Below are positions 45,226 through 54,187 of a stretch of DNA of 64,000 nt, one piece after another (position 1 is the first letter of the stretch; each line of letters begins with the position of its first letter). The stretch comes from Opitutales bacterium (GTDB taxonomy: Bacteria > Verrucomicrobiota > Verrucomicrobiia > Opitutales > UBA953). Below the pieces are notes generated by a model. It was not told where the DNA came from, ran no database searches, and worked only from the letters and a program-made list of their open reading frames with translations. The stretch covers positions 1 through 64,000 of the forward strand of contig JAFSAO010000004.1 in assembly GCA_017440935.1 (NCBI GenBank). The letters run 5' to 3'. Position numbers and translations under genes: made by a program.

Positions 45226-45912
45226 ATGAAAACAAAATTCGTCCTTTTTGCCGGAATCGCGGCATTTGGCGTAATTGTGACGCTTGGCGGATTCCTCGCT
45301 TGGGAAAATTCCGCTACAACGCTCGACGTTCCCGTGACGGTGAAAATCCCGGGGCGCAATTATGCGTTCGGGAAATACGAGGTTACGCAGAAGCAGTATG
45401 AAGCGGTGATGAAAAATAATCCGTCGGGATTCAAGGGCGAAGATCTTCCCGTGGAAAATGTTTCGTGGAATGAAGCCGTGGAATATTGCAAAAAGCTGAC
45501 GGAACGGGAACGCGCTTCGGGGCGGATTTCGATGAATCAGGAATATCGCCTGCCGCCTTCGGACGAATGGAAATACGCGTGTCGTGCGGGAACGACGACG
45601 AAATATTACACGGGTGATTCGGTCGAAGACTTGGCGCGTGCCGGATGGTATCGCAGGAACAGCGGCAGGAAAACGCACTCCGTCGGACAAAAACTTCCGA
45701 ATGCATTCGGGCTTTATGATATGCACGGGAACGTGTGGGAATGGACGTCTACTCCGTTCGGTTCCAACCGTGTGAGTTGTGGCGGCAGTTGGATCAACTA
45801 CGCGGACGGCTGTGAGTCGTCGGATTGGTATAGCGTTTCGCCGGAGGATCGCCGTGACCGCATCGGCTTCCGCGTTATGCTCTCCGAGGTTGAGTATATC
45901 TGGGATTTGTAG
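45226..45912 (+). CDS. Formylglycine-generating-enzyme-like (SUMF1 domain) lipid- or membrane-anchored protein
   Basis: A 228-residue protein with an N-terminal membrane segment or signal (KTKFVLFAGIAAFGVIVTLGGFLA) and a SUMF1 fold. Signature segments are FGKYEVTQKQYEAVM, PVENVSWNEAVEYCKKL, YRLPPSDEWKYACRAGT and YDMHGNVWEW. The catalytic cysteine pair of true sulfatase-modifying enzymes is not evident; the region reads SCGGSWINYADGCESSD. It may therefore be a non-catalytic or differently acting relative, common in Verrucomicrobiota and Planctomycetota. It follows the methyltransferase by 12 bp. Confidence 0.88.
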   Translation: MKTKFVLFAGIAAFGVIVTLGGFLAWENSATTLDVPVTVKIPGRNYAFGKYEVTQKQYEAVMKNNPSGFKGEDLPVENVSWNEAVEYCKKLTERERASGRISMNQEYRLPPSDEWKYACRAGTTTKYYTGDSVEDLARAGWYRRNSGRKTHSVGQKLPNAFGLYDMHGNVWEWTSTPFGSNRVSCGGSWINYADGCESSDWYSVSPEDRRDRIGFRVMLSEVEYIWDL

Positions 45913-46053
45913 CGTATATTGAACTCTGAATAGGTTCATTTTCGGTTTGCGTCTTGCGCGGCGTTTGAGACAATTTTCCCCAATCCTCCGTGCGGGAACG
46001 CCTTTTGGGGGAACGATTTCTTTTTTATTATTTTTTCAAAACCACTCAACAAA

Positions 46054-47154
46054 ATGAGAGCCTCGCTTATCGCCAAGCAGTTTTCCGTTGCCGGTCATCT
46101 CGTGTCCGTCGAACCTTTCGGGAGCGGGAACGTCAACGACACCTATCGCGTGATTTTCCGCACGACGTTTTCCGAAGAACGTTTCATCCTTCAGCGCGTG
46201 CGCCGCGCGGTTTTCCCGAATCCGGAAAACATCATGCGCAATATGCGTATCGTGACGGATGTTTGCCATCAAAAGCTCGAAGAAGTCAATATGTCGTCCG
46301 ACCGCATTTGGCAGTTGCCGAAAATCATCCAGACGCGCGACGGGCAGGATTTTTACTACGACGGAGACGGCGATTTGTGGCGCGCGATTTCCAATATCGC
46401 ATCGGCGGTTTCCTACGAAAAAGTTCAGTCTCCGGACCACGCCTACGAAGCCGGTATGGTGCTCGGGCATTTCCAGAAACTCATCAGCGACATTCCCTGC
46501 GATCAGCTTTCTTACGCAATCGAAGGTTTTCACATCACGCCGATTTACCTCGCACAGTTGGACGAAGCGCTGAAAACACCGCTCGCGCAGGAGCTACTCG
46601 AGCATTCCCGCGAGGCGCGTTATTGCCTGAAATTTATCGAAGCCCGCCGCGAATTTTGCACGACTTTTGAAAATGCAAAAAAACTCGGAGAACTCTCGTT
46701 GCGCCCGACGCACGGAGACCCGAAAGTCGGGAACATTCTCATCGACGAAAAAACCGGAAAGGGAACGTGTATTGTCGATTTGGATACGATTCAGCCCGGA
46801 CTCGTTCACGCGGACATCGGCGACGCCGTGCGTTCCTGTTGCAATCCCGCCGGGGAAGATGCAATCGATTTGCACTCCGTGTTCTTCGATACGGAACTTT
46901 TCACGGCGATTTACTCCGGCTACATGACATATGCGAAGGATTTCTTCACGGAAAACGATCACAAGTATATGTTCGACGCGATCCGTATTCTTCCGCTTGA
47001 GCTCGGGATTCGCTTTTTCGCGGACTATCTCGCCGGAGACGTTTACTTCAAAACACGCTACAAAGAACACAATCTCAAGCGCGCGCTGGTTCAGCTTAAA
47101 TTGGCGGAAAGCGTCGAGGCTCGGGAAGGGAAAATCCGGAAAATTCTCGGATAG
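46054..47154 (+). CDS. Aminoglycoside-phosphotransferase-fold sugar kinase, N-acetylhexosamine kinase-like
   Basis: A 366-residue kinase with the APH fold. The N-lobe contains VEPFGSGNVNDTYRV. The catalytic loop is RPTHGDPKVGNILID and the metal-binding segment is CIVDLDTIQPGLVHADIGDAVR. This wording is close to anomeric N-acetylhexosamine 1-kinases (NahK type), which phosphorylate GlcNAc or GalNAc at C1. With the GH20 hexosaminidase in this window it could feed amino sugars to metabolism. Homoserine- or choline-kinase-like roles are less likely but possible. Confidence 0.82.
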   Translation: MRASLIAKQFSVAGHLVSVEPFGSGNVNDTYRVIFRTTFSEERFILQRVRRAVFPNPENIMRNMRIVTDVCHQKLEEVNMSSDRIWQLPKIIQTRDGQDFYYDGDGDLWRAISNIASAVSYEKVQSPDHAYEAGMVLGHFQKLISDIPCDQLSYAIEGFHITPIYLAQLDEALKTPLAQELLEHSREARYCLKFIEARREFCTTFENAKKLGELSLRPTHGDPKVGNILIDEKTGKGTCIVDLDTIQPGLVHADIGDAVRSCCNPAGEDAIDLHSVFFDTELFTAIYSGYMTYAKDFFTENDHKYMFDAIRILPLELGIRFFADYLAGDVYFKTRYKEHNLKRALVQLKLAESVEAREGKIRKILG

Positions 47155-47187
47155 CGCTTTCGGGCGACGCTTTCTTTTCCGAAAAAT

Positions 47188-48081
47188 ATGATTGCGGAGA
47201 CGGCAACGGCGGGAAGCGCAATGCTTTTGGCGGCTTCGGGGATTCCCGGAAGTCGAGCCGTTCAGATTGTGCTGACGTTGCTGTTTTTTGCGCTGATGTT
47301 CGCGGCAGCGTGGCGCGGATATTGGCGCGGTCCCGTGCGTCAGCTTGCGCCGCTTTGTTCGTTCGTCGTTGCCGCCGCTGCCGCGTATTTCTTCGGGGCG
47401 GCTTTCGGGCACGCATGGCTGGGCGGGATCGGCGTGCCGTGGATTTTGCGCGGTGCGTGCGGCGTGGTGCTTCTGTGTCTTTTCGTTTGGCTGCCCGTTT
47501 TCAGTTACATTTGGTATAAAGGACGCGGTCAAATTTCCGAAAAAACAGGGGAGCCGGAGCATCCGGCATTGGGTGCCGTTGTCGGTTGCTGGACGGGGAT
47601 TTTTTGGGGCGTGCTGGGCGCACTTTGCCTCGCGACGGCGGGAACGGTCGGCGAAACCTTTTTGGCGGTGCGTCCCGGAGCTGAAAAATCGTTGGTCGGT
47701 CGCGTTTTTTTCGGTGCGGCAGTCGCCAAAAATTCGATGGCGCTCTATTCCGGTTTGAAATTTTTGAAAACGTGGAGTCCGTTGCCGGAATCCGTTTTTA
47801 GAATCGTGCACAAGGCGGTGGATGTTTTGGGATCGCGGCAAGCGCAACGGCGGCTTTTGGAAATGCCGGAGATTCGTTCCTTGGCGACCGATCCTGCCGT
47901 TTATCCCGTGTTGAGCGATCCCGAAATTCAGGCAATGATTAAGCGAAAAGACGTGGACGGGTTGCTTTCGGATTCCCGGGTTCAGCGTATGATTTACGAT
48001 GAAACGTTTCAAAAACGACTGGCGGCATTGGAGCTTGAGCCGCTTTTGGACTATGCGCTGACGGGGCGCTTCCCGCAGTAG
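47188..48081 (+). CDS. CvpA-like membrane protein
   Basis: A 297-residue protein with about four membrane segments in the first ~165 residues (for example VQIVLTLLFFALMFAAAWRGYWRG and LGAVVGCWTGIFWGVLGAL). The pattern resembles CvpA family proteins, linked in other bacteria to colicin V production and envelope stability. The second half is a soluble helical region. It follows the kinase gene by 33 bp. The family call is tentative. Confidence 0.65.
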   Translation: MIAETATAGSAMLLAASGIPGSRAVQIVLTLLFFALMFAAAWRGYWRGPVRQLAPLCSFVVAAAAAYFFGAAFGHAWLGGIGVPWILRGACGVVLLCLFVWLPVFSYIWYKGRGQISEKTGEPEHPALGAVVGCWTGIFWGVLGALCLATAGTVGETFLAVRPGAEKSLVGRVFFGAAVAKNSMALYSGLKFLKTWSPLPESVFRIVHKAVDVLGSRQAQRRLLEMPEIRSLATDPAVYPVLSDPEIQAMIKRKDVDGLLSDSRVQRMIYDETFQKRLAALELEPLLDYALTGRFPQ

Positions 48082-48195
48082 TTTCCGCGTTCCCGCCGCG
48101 GTCGTGGAGGGCGCCGGATTTTCCCGCTTGACGACGGGAATACAAAAGAACATAGTCAGCAATTCCGTTTTAAATTTTAACAATCTTTAAAAGTC

Positions 48196-48372
48196 ATGGG
48201 ACAACCGAAACGCAAACAGTCCAAACGCCGCAGCGCTCTTCGCCGCGGGGCAAATCAGTTTAAGGCGCCGCTCCTCGCTAAGGATTCGGACGGCTCCGTC
48301 ATTCGTCCTCATCGCGTCAACCCGGCAACGGGAACGTATCGCGGCCGTAAGGTCGTCGAGGTCGATCTTTAA
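48196..48372 (+). CDS. rpmF: Ribosomal protein bL32
   Basis: A 58-residue protein of the large ribosomal subunit, starting MGQPKRKQSKRRSALRRG and ending RGRKVVEVDL. It lacks the zinc-binding cysteines found in some bL32 forms (C- type). The gene precedes plsX by 69 bp, the arrangement known from many bacteria that ties ribosome and membrane lipid synthesis. One CGGGAACG motif lies in the codons for PATGTYR. Confidence 0.95.
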   Translation: MGQPKRKQSKRRSALRRGANQFKAPLLAKDSDGSVIRPHRVNPATGTYRGRKVVEVDL

Positions 48373-48441
48373 TCAGAACCTATCCGCTTCGGCGGAAAAG
48401 GTTTGTCTTCGGGACGTTTACGGTGTAGCCTTCCGGCTGAC

Positions 48442-49509
48442 ATGGAAACCGTAACTCAGACATACCGCATCGCAGTTGACTGCATGGGTGGCGACAAAGG
48501 TCCCGGAGAAGTGGTCCAAGCCGTATCGCTCGCGCTCAAGGAATTGAGAGCGGGCGATAAGCTGTTTCTTGTAGGGCAGGAAGAAGTGCTTCAGCCGCTT
48601 CTGCGCTCCGCCGGCATAGCCGGAGATTCCAGAATTGAGGTTCGCCATGCGCCGGATGTTATTGAAATGGACGACAAACCGATGCAGGCGATGAAGTCGA
48701 AGAAACATTCTTCGATGATTGTTGCCTTGGAAATGTTGAAGGCGGGAGAAGCAGATGCCGTCGTTTCCACGGGAAATACAAAAGTTTTGGTAGGCGCGGG
48801 AACGCTGAAAGTGCGTTTGATGCCCGGTGTCCAGCGCCCGGCGCTGTCCGCTATTTTCCCGCGTAAAACTGGTTATTCCATCGTCGTGGACGTGGGGGCC
48901 AATCCGGAAACTACGTCGGAGCAGTTGGTGCACAATACCGTGCTCGGCGCGCTTTATTCGATTTCGATTCTCGGCACGGAAAAACCGAAAGTCGGTTTGC
49001 TGACGGTCGGAACGGAAGAAGGCAAGGGCGGCGAGCGCATCAACCGCGCGAACGCGTATCTGAAGGCTTTGAATGAGCGCTTTGACTGGTTTGAATACGC
49101 GGGACCGGTGGAAGGTTTTGATGTTTTTCAGGGCGATGCAGACGTTATTGTTACGGACGGTTTTACCGGAAATATTTTGCTCAAAACCGTTGAAGGTCTG
49201 GTTTACATGCTGAAAGATCTCATCGGTGAAAAGGTAAAACGCAATCCGATTTACATCGCGGCGGGCTTGGTTCTGTTGCCTTTGCTGAAAGCGGTGAAGC
49301 GGCAGGTGCGCCCGGAACGCTTTGGCGGCGCTCCGTTGCTCGGGTTGAACGGCTTGGTGTTTAAGGCTCACGGTTCGAGTAATAAGCACGGAACGGCGGC
49401 GGCGATTCTGATGGCGCGCAATGCCTGTTCGAAAAACATCAACCGGAAAGCGTCCGAGTTGCTCGCTGTGGCGAACGATGTTGTCGCCGAAGTTCAGGAA
49501 AGTTTTTAA
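48442..49509 (+). CDS. plsX: Phosphate acyltransferase PlsX
   Basis: Makes acyl-phosphate from acyl-ACP, the first step of phospholipid synthesis in the PlsX-PlsY route. The 355-residue product shows AVDCMGGDKGPGE, STGNTKVLVGAG, VDVGANPETTSEQL, TVGTEEGKGGE and VTDGFTGNILLKT. The ATG at 48442 gives a normal start; the frame is open to 48403. It ends at a strong terminator. Confidence 0.96.
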   Translation: METVTQTYRIAVDCMGGDKGPGEVVQAVSLALKELRAGDKLFLVGQEEVLQPLLRSAGIAGDSRIEVRHAPDVIEMDDKPMQAMKSKKHSSMIVALEMLKAGEADAVVSTGNTKVLVGAGTLKVRLMPGVQRPALSAIFPRKTGYSIVVDVGANPETTSEQLVHNTVLGALYSISILGTEKPKVGLLTVGTEEGKGGERINRANAYLKALNERFDWFEYAGPVEGFDVFQGDADVIVTDGFTGNILLKTVEGLVYMLKDLIGEKVKRNPIYIAAGLVLLPLLKAVKRQVRPERFGGAPLLGLNGLVFKAHGSSNKHGTAAAILMARNACSKNINRKASELLAVANDVVAEVQESF

Positions 49510-49535
49510 AGTTCGGTTTTCACGAATTTTTGAAC

Positions 49536-49574
49536 AAAAAAAAGCGGACGGCGCGGAGCGGGTCCGCTTTTTTC
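49536..49574 (+). terminator. plsX terminator
   Basis: The stem aaaaagcggac / gtccgcttttt has its right arm ending in a run of T residues, 30 bp after plsX. Loop ggcgcggagcgg. Confidence 0.9.
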
Positions 49575-49616
49575 ATCGATTGAATTCTCAAAATTAAGCC
49601 GTTATAGTCAAAACTC

Positions 49617-51098
49617 ATGCCGGATTTGGGGTTTAGCCAGTATCAGAAGATTTCGCAGGAGCAAGTGCTTTCTCCTCAGGTCTTGCACGCGCTGAAAATC
49701 CTGCAGGTTCCCGCGATTGAGCTCGCGCGTGAAATCTCGGACGAAATGGCAAAAAACCCGCTTTTGGAGGAAATTCCGGGAACGCAGTCGACGGGCGAGG
49801 CGTTACCGTCCGGCGGGAACGGCGAACGGGAGGACGATGACGGTTTTTCCGGGGAAGATGTCGGGAGTGATGCTCTGAAAATATCTTCGGACAAAGAATC
49901 GGACGAGTTCTACGGCGACGAAAAATGGGACGACGAAATCGATTCCGGCTTCGCGGGAACGCAAAGCTCGTGGACGCGCGACGATGAGGAGCGGCGAGCG
50001 CATTTGTTTGATTCGCTCGTGGAAAAAGAATCGTTGCCGCAGCTTTTGGAATCGCAAATAGCGCTCTGCGACGAGGCGGATGTTTCTACGGATTTGCTCA
50101 AAGCCATCGCACAAAATATCGACGAGCGCGGATTTTTAGACGTGTCCTCAACCGTTTTGGCGGAGGCGCAGGGCGTTCCCGTCGAGGACGTGGAGCGAGC
50201 CTTGCGCGTGTTTCAGACTTTTGATCCGCCCGGCGTCGGTGCGCGGGATTTGCGCGAGGCTTTTTTGATTCAGTTGAGGCGCCAAGGTCGGGAAACTTCG
50301 CTCGCTTACCGTATTCTTGACGCGGATTACGAGCTTTTCCTCGCACGGAAATTCCCGGCGCTTGCGCGTCGCTACGGCGTTCCCGCAGAAGCCGTCCGCG
50401 CGGCGATATCGGAAATTTCCAAGCTCAAACGCGTTCCCGCAGAGGATTTTTCCGCCGACGAAAATCGCGAAGTTTCGCCGGATATGACGTTTTATTTTGA
50501 TCGGGAAAAGCGTGAGTGGCGCGTGCGTATGGAAAATGCGTATGTCCCGCGCCTGCGTATTTCCGGTTTTTACAAAACGCTGATTGCGCAAGGGAAAATT
50601 TCGAGCAAAGATCGTGCGTATTTTACCGAAAAAATGCGCGCCGGGCGTTTTCTGATTAACGCGATTGAGCAGCGCCAGAAAACGATTGAGCAAATCGGAG
50701 AATACATCGTTGACGCACAGCATGAGTTTCTGGAGCGCGGTCCCGCGTTCCTGCGTCCGATGACGATGGCGGCGGTCGCGGAGGAAATCGGCGTTCACGA
50801 AACCACGGTTTCCCGTGCCGTTTCCAATAAATATGCGGAAACGCCTCATGGCGTGTTTGAGTTGAGGCGCTTTTTTAATGCCGGTCTGGAAACGGAAGAC
50901 GGCGAGGAGCTTGCCAACGCCGGCGTGCGCGAAGTTTTGCGGGAAATACTCGATGCGGAATCTCCGAAAAAGCCGCTCAGCGACCAAAAACTTGTGGCGG
51001 AACTTGCCGCAAGAGGCATAAAAATTGCCCGCCGCACGATTACGAAATATCGGGCGATTATGAACATCCCTCCCGCGCACCTGCGCAAAAAATTCTGA
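49617..51098 (+). CDS. rpoN: RNA polymerase sigma-54 factor
   Basis: Alternative sigma factor that needs ATP-driven activators. The 493-residue product has the Gln/Leu-rich region I (ISQEQVLSPQVLHALKILQ, KNPLLEE), an acidic linker (~65-125), the core-binding domain, the HTH (MAAVAEEIGVHETTVSRAVSNKY), and the C-terminal RpoN box RRTITKYRAIM (consensus ARRTVAKYRE). It is complete. A candidate activator sits at 59710. Classical sigma-54 promoters (TGGC-N8-TTGC) were not identified in the window. Confidence 0.96.
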   Translation: MPDLGFSQYQKISQEQVLSPQVLHALKILQVPAIELAREISDEMAKNPLLEEIPGTQSTGEALPSGGNGEREDDDGFSGEDVGSDALKISSDKESDEFYGDEKWDDEIDSGFAGTQSSWTRDDEERRAHLFDSLVEKESLPQLLESQIALCDEADVSTDLLKAIAQNIDERGFLDVSSTVLAEAQGVPVEDVERALRVFQTFDPPGVGARDLREAFLIQLRRQGRETSLAYRILDADYELFLARKFPALARRYGVPAEAVRAAISEISKLKRVPAEDFSADENREVSPDMTFYFDREKREWRVRMENAYVPRLRISGFYKTLIAQGKISSKDRAYFTEKMRAGRFLINAIEQRQKTIEQIGEYIVDAQHEFLERGPAFLRPMTMAAVAEEIGVHETTVSRAVSNKYAETPHGVFELRRFFNAGLETEDGEELANAGVREVLREILDAESPKKPLSDQKLVAELAARGIKIARRTITKYRAIMNIPPAHLRKKF

Positions 51099-51102
51099 AC
51101 CT

Positions 51103-51140
51103 GCGGGAACACGGACGTTCCCGCTTTTCTTTCTTTTTTC
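51103..51140 (+). terminator. rpoN terminator of head-to-head motif arms
   Basis: The arms gcgggaac (51103-51110) and gttcccgc (51117-51124) pair exactly around a 6-nt loop, followed by a T-rich tract. The motif arms point the opposite way to those at 3783, 25262 and 35959. Confidence 0.88.
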
Positions 51141-51148
51141 AAAAAAGT

Positions 51149-51163
51149 CTACCAATTTGGTTG
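51149..51163. promoter_or_regulatory. Candidate operator CTACC-N5-GGTTG (site B)
   Basis: The 15-mer ctaccaatttggttg is one mismatch from the shared palindrome. It is followed 9 bp later by ttgact, a possible -35 box, and lies 127 bp before the PEP-CTERM gene at 51290. Confidence 0.45.
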
Positions 51164-51289
51164 AAATTGGTGTTGACTTGACTTTTTTTTTTGCAAAAAT
51201 CCCAAAATTGAAATTGGGACAGTTTTGCTGGAGAAAACCTCCTGCTTCTCAGTTTCTCTACATAAACTTAACAAATTAAAGAAAAACAT

Positions 51290-52255
51290 ATGAAAAAATC
51301 ATTATTAATCACAACGCTTCTCGCCGCAGGAAGCGTGTCTGTGATGGCGATAGCACCGTTTGGCGAACGATTTTCAGCGGGCTTTGCAGGAGGAACCATT
51401 GGAAAATTAAAAGGGACAGAGTGGGATTATCATCATGTTCACGAAAGTCATTACGCATCCAATGACTCCGGTTCGTGGACCGGGAATATTGGCTACCATG
51501 GTGCACATACGACAGGAGCCCATTTCACAGGCATTACACATTATCAGAACCAAAATTCCACATCTATTAATTTGGGGATAAATGCTCGTTACGAGTTCTA
51601 CTTTGAGTTCAATCTGAATCAATCTCAGTCCGGAAACTCCGGTGACCAAGCAATGGCGGGTATGTATTTGGCGGGTAGCGGGAAATCAATCTATTTCGGG
51701 AACGCCCAATTGGACAATAATGGGAATAGGCGTTCTGCGGTCGCGGTTGTGTATAATGCAGACATCGCAGATTATAACGACGACAATGGGCAATATGTCT
51801 ATTTTCCGAATGACGAGTTCAACTATAAACTGGCTAATGCGGGAACATATAAAGGAGATACAACTAATTTTTATACTGCTGTCGCGGGAACCAGTAATAA
51901 TACCTTTGATAGCGGAACGTATAAATTAACGGTCATCATTGAATCGTTTGCGGATACATCCCAAAACGATCTTCTTTATTTCCATGCATACACACCGGAA
52001 GGAACTGCGTCGCACACGTGGAATCTTAGTTCTATGACTGTTGCGTCCGCGCAAAGTTTTGATAATTTTGGCTTTATTCTTCACAACGACGGAGCAACAA
52101 CGGCATCGGCAACCAGAATGATGGCGTATGAATATTCAAGGTCACTGAAGCCGACAGATCCGTTGCCTGATATTCCTGAGCCTTCGGCGTTCGGATTGTT
52201 GGCGGGCTTGGGCGCGATTGCGCTTGCGGTATCTCGTCGCCGGCGTTCCCGTTAA
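51290..52255 (+). CDS. PEP-CTERM sorted exported protein, large
   Basis: A 321-residue secreted protein. A signal peptide (KKSLLITTLLAAGSVSVMA) leads to a beta-rich body full of Asn, Gly, Ser, Tyr and His (for example HESHYASNDSGSWTGNIGYHG). The C-terminal signal is DIPEPSAFGLLAGLGAIAL with an arginine tail. The body may be a lectin- or LamG-like sandwich; no family can be named. Codon use is clearly more A/T-rich than the surroundings. Related sorting signals occur at 24536 and 36063. Confidence 0.88.
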   Translation: MKKSLLITTLLAAGSVSVMAIAPFGERFSAGFAGGTIGKLKGTEWDYHHVHESHYASNDSGSWTGNIGYHGAHTTGAHFTGITHYQNQNSTSINLGINARYEFYFEFNLNQSQSGNSGDQAMAGMYLAGSGKSIYFGNAQLDNNGNRRSAVAVVYNADIADYNDDNGQYVYFPNDEFNYKLANAGTYKGDTTNFYTAVAGTSNNTFDSGTYKLTVIIESFADTSQNDLLYFHAYTPEGTASHTWNLSSMTVASAQSFDNFGFILHNDGATTASATRMMAYEYSRSLKPTDPLPDIPEPSAFGLLAGLGAIALAVSRRRRSR

Positions 52256-52316
52256 AAGTAGATCTTTTTTGCGGAAGGTTCTTTTAAGAGCCCCGCAAAG
52301 AGTTGTAAGTTAAGTC

Positions 52317-52352
52317 GCGCCTCCGGGTTTTAAACTCGGAGGCGCTTTTTTA
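52317..52352 (+). terminator. PEP-CTERM gene terminator
   Basis: Arms gcgcctccg and cggaggcgc pair exactly around an 11-nt loop, followed by tttttattttt. It lies 62 bp after the PEP-CTERM stop. Confidence 0.9.
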
Positions 52353-52514
52353 TTTTTTGTATTTGCCTGATGCTTTGCGCTCAAAAAGGAGAGGACCACA
52401 AGTGAATCGCTGCGGTGAGGGAGTTCCCGCGGAAACACGAAAGCTCTCACGAAGTCTCCAATGCACAGAGTTTTTTTTTGTCAGGGAAACGATCTTCGTC
52501 GTTTTTACGGGAAC

Positions 52515-52630
52515 GTGTGAAGTTTCGGCTGAAAGCCGTTTCGGATTATAGCCCAACGGCAAGTTCGCGGGACGCGAACGACGCCTTGGGTAACGGACAA
52601 ACAAAATTCGTCCTGTAAGGACAAAAGAAA
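52515..52630 (+). repeat. Palindrome-rich ~110-bp repeat, copy 2
   Basis: Direct-strand copy of the element at 23926-24037. The central palindrome here reads gttcgcgggacgcgaac, one base shorter than the motif-bearing copy. The conserved segments cggctgaaagccg and cgtcctgtaaggac are small hairpins. Confidence 0.85.
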
Positions 52631-52834
52631 ACCTCTGTGGCTTGGTGGCTCCGTGAGAGTTTTTTTTGAGTTCTTTGCGTAAAAAAACTTTTACGTTCAA
52701 GTTTTCGCTTCGGGCTTTCTCTACGGGAACGGGGAGGTGTTTTCGTGTCCTTTTGAGGTTGCGCCGTTTCGCGGGAACGGTGTTAACTATTCCCCGATTT
52801 TTCTTAATTTTTTCAGATTTTTCTTTTTACGAAT

Positions 52835-54109
52835 ATGGAAGACACAAAAACACTTGTCGGAAACTTGCTCGTCGCGCAGAGCGGCGGTCCCACTCCCGTT
52901 ATTAATGCCAGCCTCGCCGGCGTGATTTCCTCCGCGCTTCAGTTCGAGGACGATATTGAAGAAATTTACGGTGCGATTAACGGCGTTGAAGGTATCCTCA
53001 ACGAGAACCTCATTGATTTGGCGGCGGAGTCTCAGCAAACGGTGCGTTTGTTGAACACGACGCCGGGCGCCGCTCTCGGGAGTTGCCGCTACAAACTGCG
53101 TAAGGAAGAGGATTTTGCGCGTATTCTCGAAGTTTTTAAGGCGCACAATATCCGCTACTTCCACTACATCGGCGGGAACGACTCGCAGGATTCCTCCAAA
53201 AAAATCGCCGACTACTGCGCGGCTCAAGGCTACGAACTTCGCGTCATCGGCGTGCCGAAAACGATCGATAACGATTTGCCCGTGACGGATCATTGCCCGG
53301 GCTACGGGAGCACGATTAAATACATCGCGACGACGGTGCGGGAACTCACGTTCGATAGCGCTTCGCTCGGGCGCAACAACCTCGTGACCATCGTTGAAGT
53401 AATGGGGCGCGGGGCCGGATGGATTGCGGCAGGTTCTGTTCTCGCCAAGCGCAAGGGCGTGGCGACGGATGCGCCGCACATCGTGCTTTTGCCGGAAGTT
53501 CCGTTCAATGCGGACGCGTTTGCGGCTCGCGTGCAGGAAGTGCTTTCTCAACAAACGCATTGCGTTGTCGTCGCGGCGGAAGGGCTGAAAGATGCGGCGG
53601 GGAATTATCTTGGCGTCGGCGGAGCCGGTGTGGACGCGTTCGGGCACCCGACGCTTGGCGGGGTTTGCGAATTTTTGAAAAATATCGTCGAAGGCACGTT
53701 CGCGGGTGTCAAAACGCGTTGCTGCCGCCTTGGGCACGTTCAGCGCACGGCGTCGCACTGCGGTTCGCTTACGGACATTAACGAAGCGTTTGAAGCGGGC
53801 GCTGCTGCGGTGAAGGCGGCAGTTGCCGGAGAATCCGGAAAAATGATTGTTATCGTGCGCGATGAGCGGGAGCACTACTCGGTGCGCATGGAACTTTCGG
53901 AGCTCGACGGGATCGCGAACTGTGAAAAAATCGTTCCCGCGGCGTGGATCGGCGAAGACGGAATGTCGCTCAATCCCCAATTTGCGAAATATGCGCTTCC
54001 GCTGATTGTCGGCGAGCCGAAATTCGTTTACGAAAACGGGTTGCCGAAGTATGCGGAGCTTGCCCGTCACTTCGTCGACAAAAAATGTGCTCCGTATAAC
54101 GCGGCTTAA
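52835..54109 (+). CDS. pfp: Diphosphate-dependent phosphofructokinase
   Basis: Phosphorylates fructose 6-phosphate, most likely with pyrophosphate, in a reversible glycolytic step. The 424-residue product shows LLVAQSGGPTPVINASL, YIGGNDSQDSS and VPKTIDNDLP. The Asp after Asn in GGNDS and the Lys in PKTIDND are the residues that mark PPi-dependent forms (ATP forms have Gly at both). MGRGAGW and LGHVQRTASHCG complete the active site. The large clade with GGNDS is common in anaerobes. The donor should be tested; ATP use is not excluded. Confidence 0.93.
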   Translation: MEDTKTLVGNLLVAQSGGPTPVINASLAGVISSALQFEDDIEEIYGAINGVEGILNENLIDLAAESQQTVRLLNTTPGAALGSCRYKLRKEEDFARILEVFKAHNIRYFHYIGGNDSQDSSKKIADYCAAQGYELRVIGVPKTIDNDLPVTDHCPGYGSTIKYIATTVRELTFDSASLGRNNLVTIVEVMGRGAGWIAAGSVLAKRKGVATDAPHIVLLPEVPFNADAFAARVQEVLSQQTHCVVVAAEGLKDAAGNYLGVGGAGVDAFGHPTLGGVCEFLKNIVEGTFAGVKTRCCRLGHVQRTASHCGSLTDINEAFEAGAAAVKAAVAGESGKMIVIVRDEREHYSVRMELSELDGIANCEKIVPAAWIGEDGMSLNPQFAKYALPLIVGEPKFVYENGLPKYAELARHFVDKKCAPYNAA

Positions 54110-54187
54110 TTTGAAATTGAGCTTGCAAAGCCGGATTTTGCCTCGGATAATTTTGGTCGTTTTAACAACACACTTCAGAGGAAAACT

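Larger units (their letters stand above)
52256..52834. other. Repeat-filled spacer before pfp
   Basis: About 580 bp without a gene. It holds a terminator, an 'aagctctcacgaagtctcc' segment, the second copy of the 110-bp palindromic repeat, and a 'cctctgtggcttggtggctccgtgagag' segment. Several CGGGAACG motifs lie just before pfp. Short frames here derive from the repeats. Confidence 0.7.

Noticed and set aside
45990-46670. 226-codon frame with a non-ATG start overlapping the kinase gene
   Set aside because: It overlaps the well-supported phosphotransferase at 46054 in another frame and is strongly Arg/Ser-rich.
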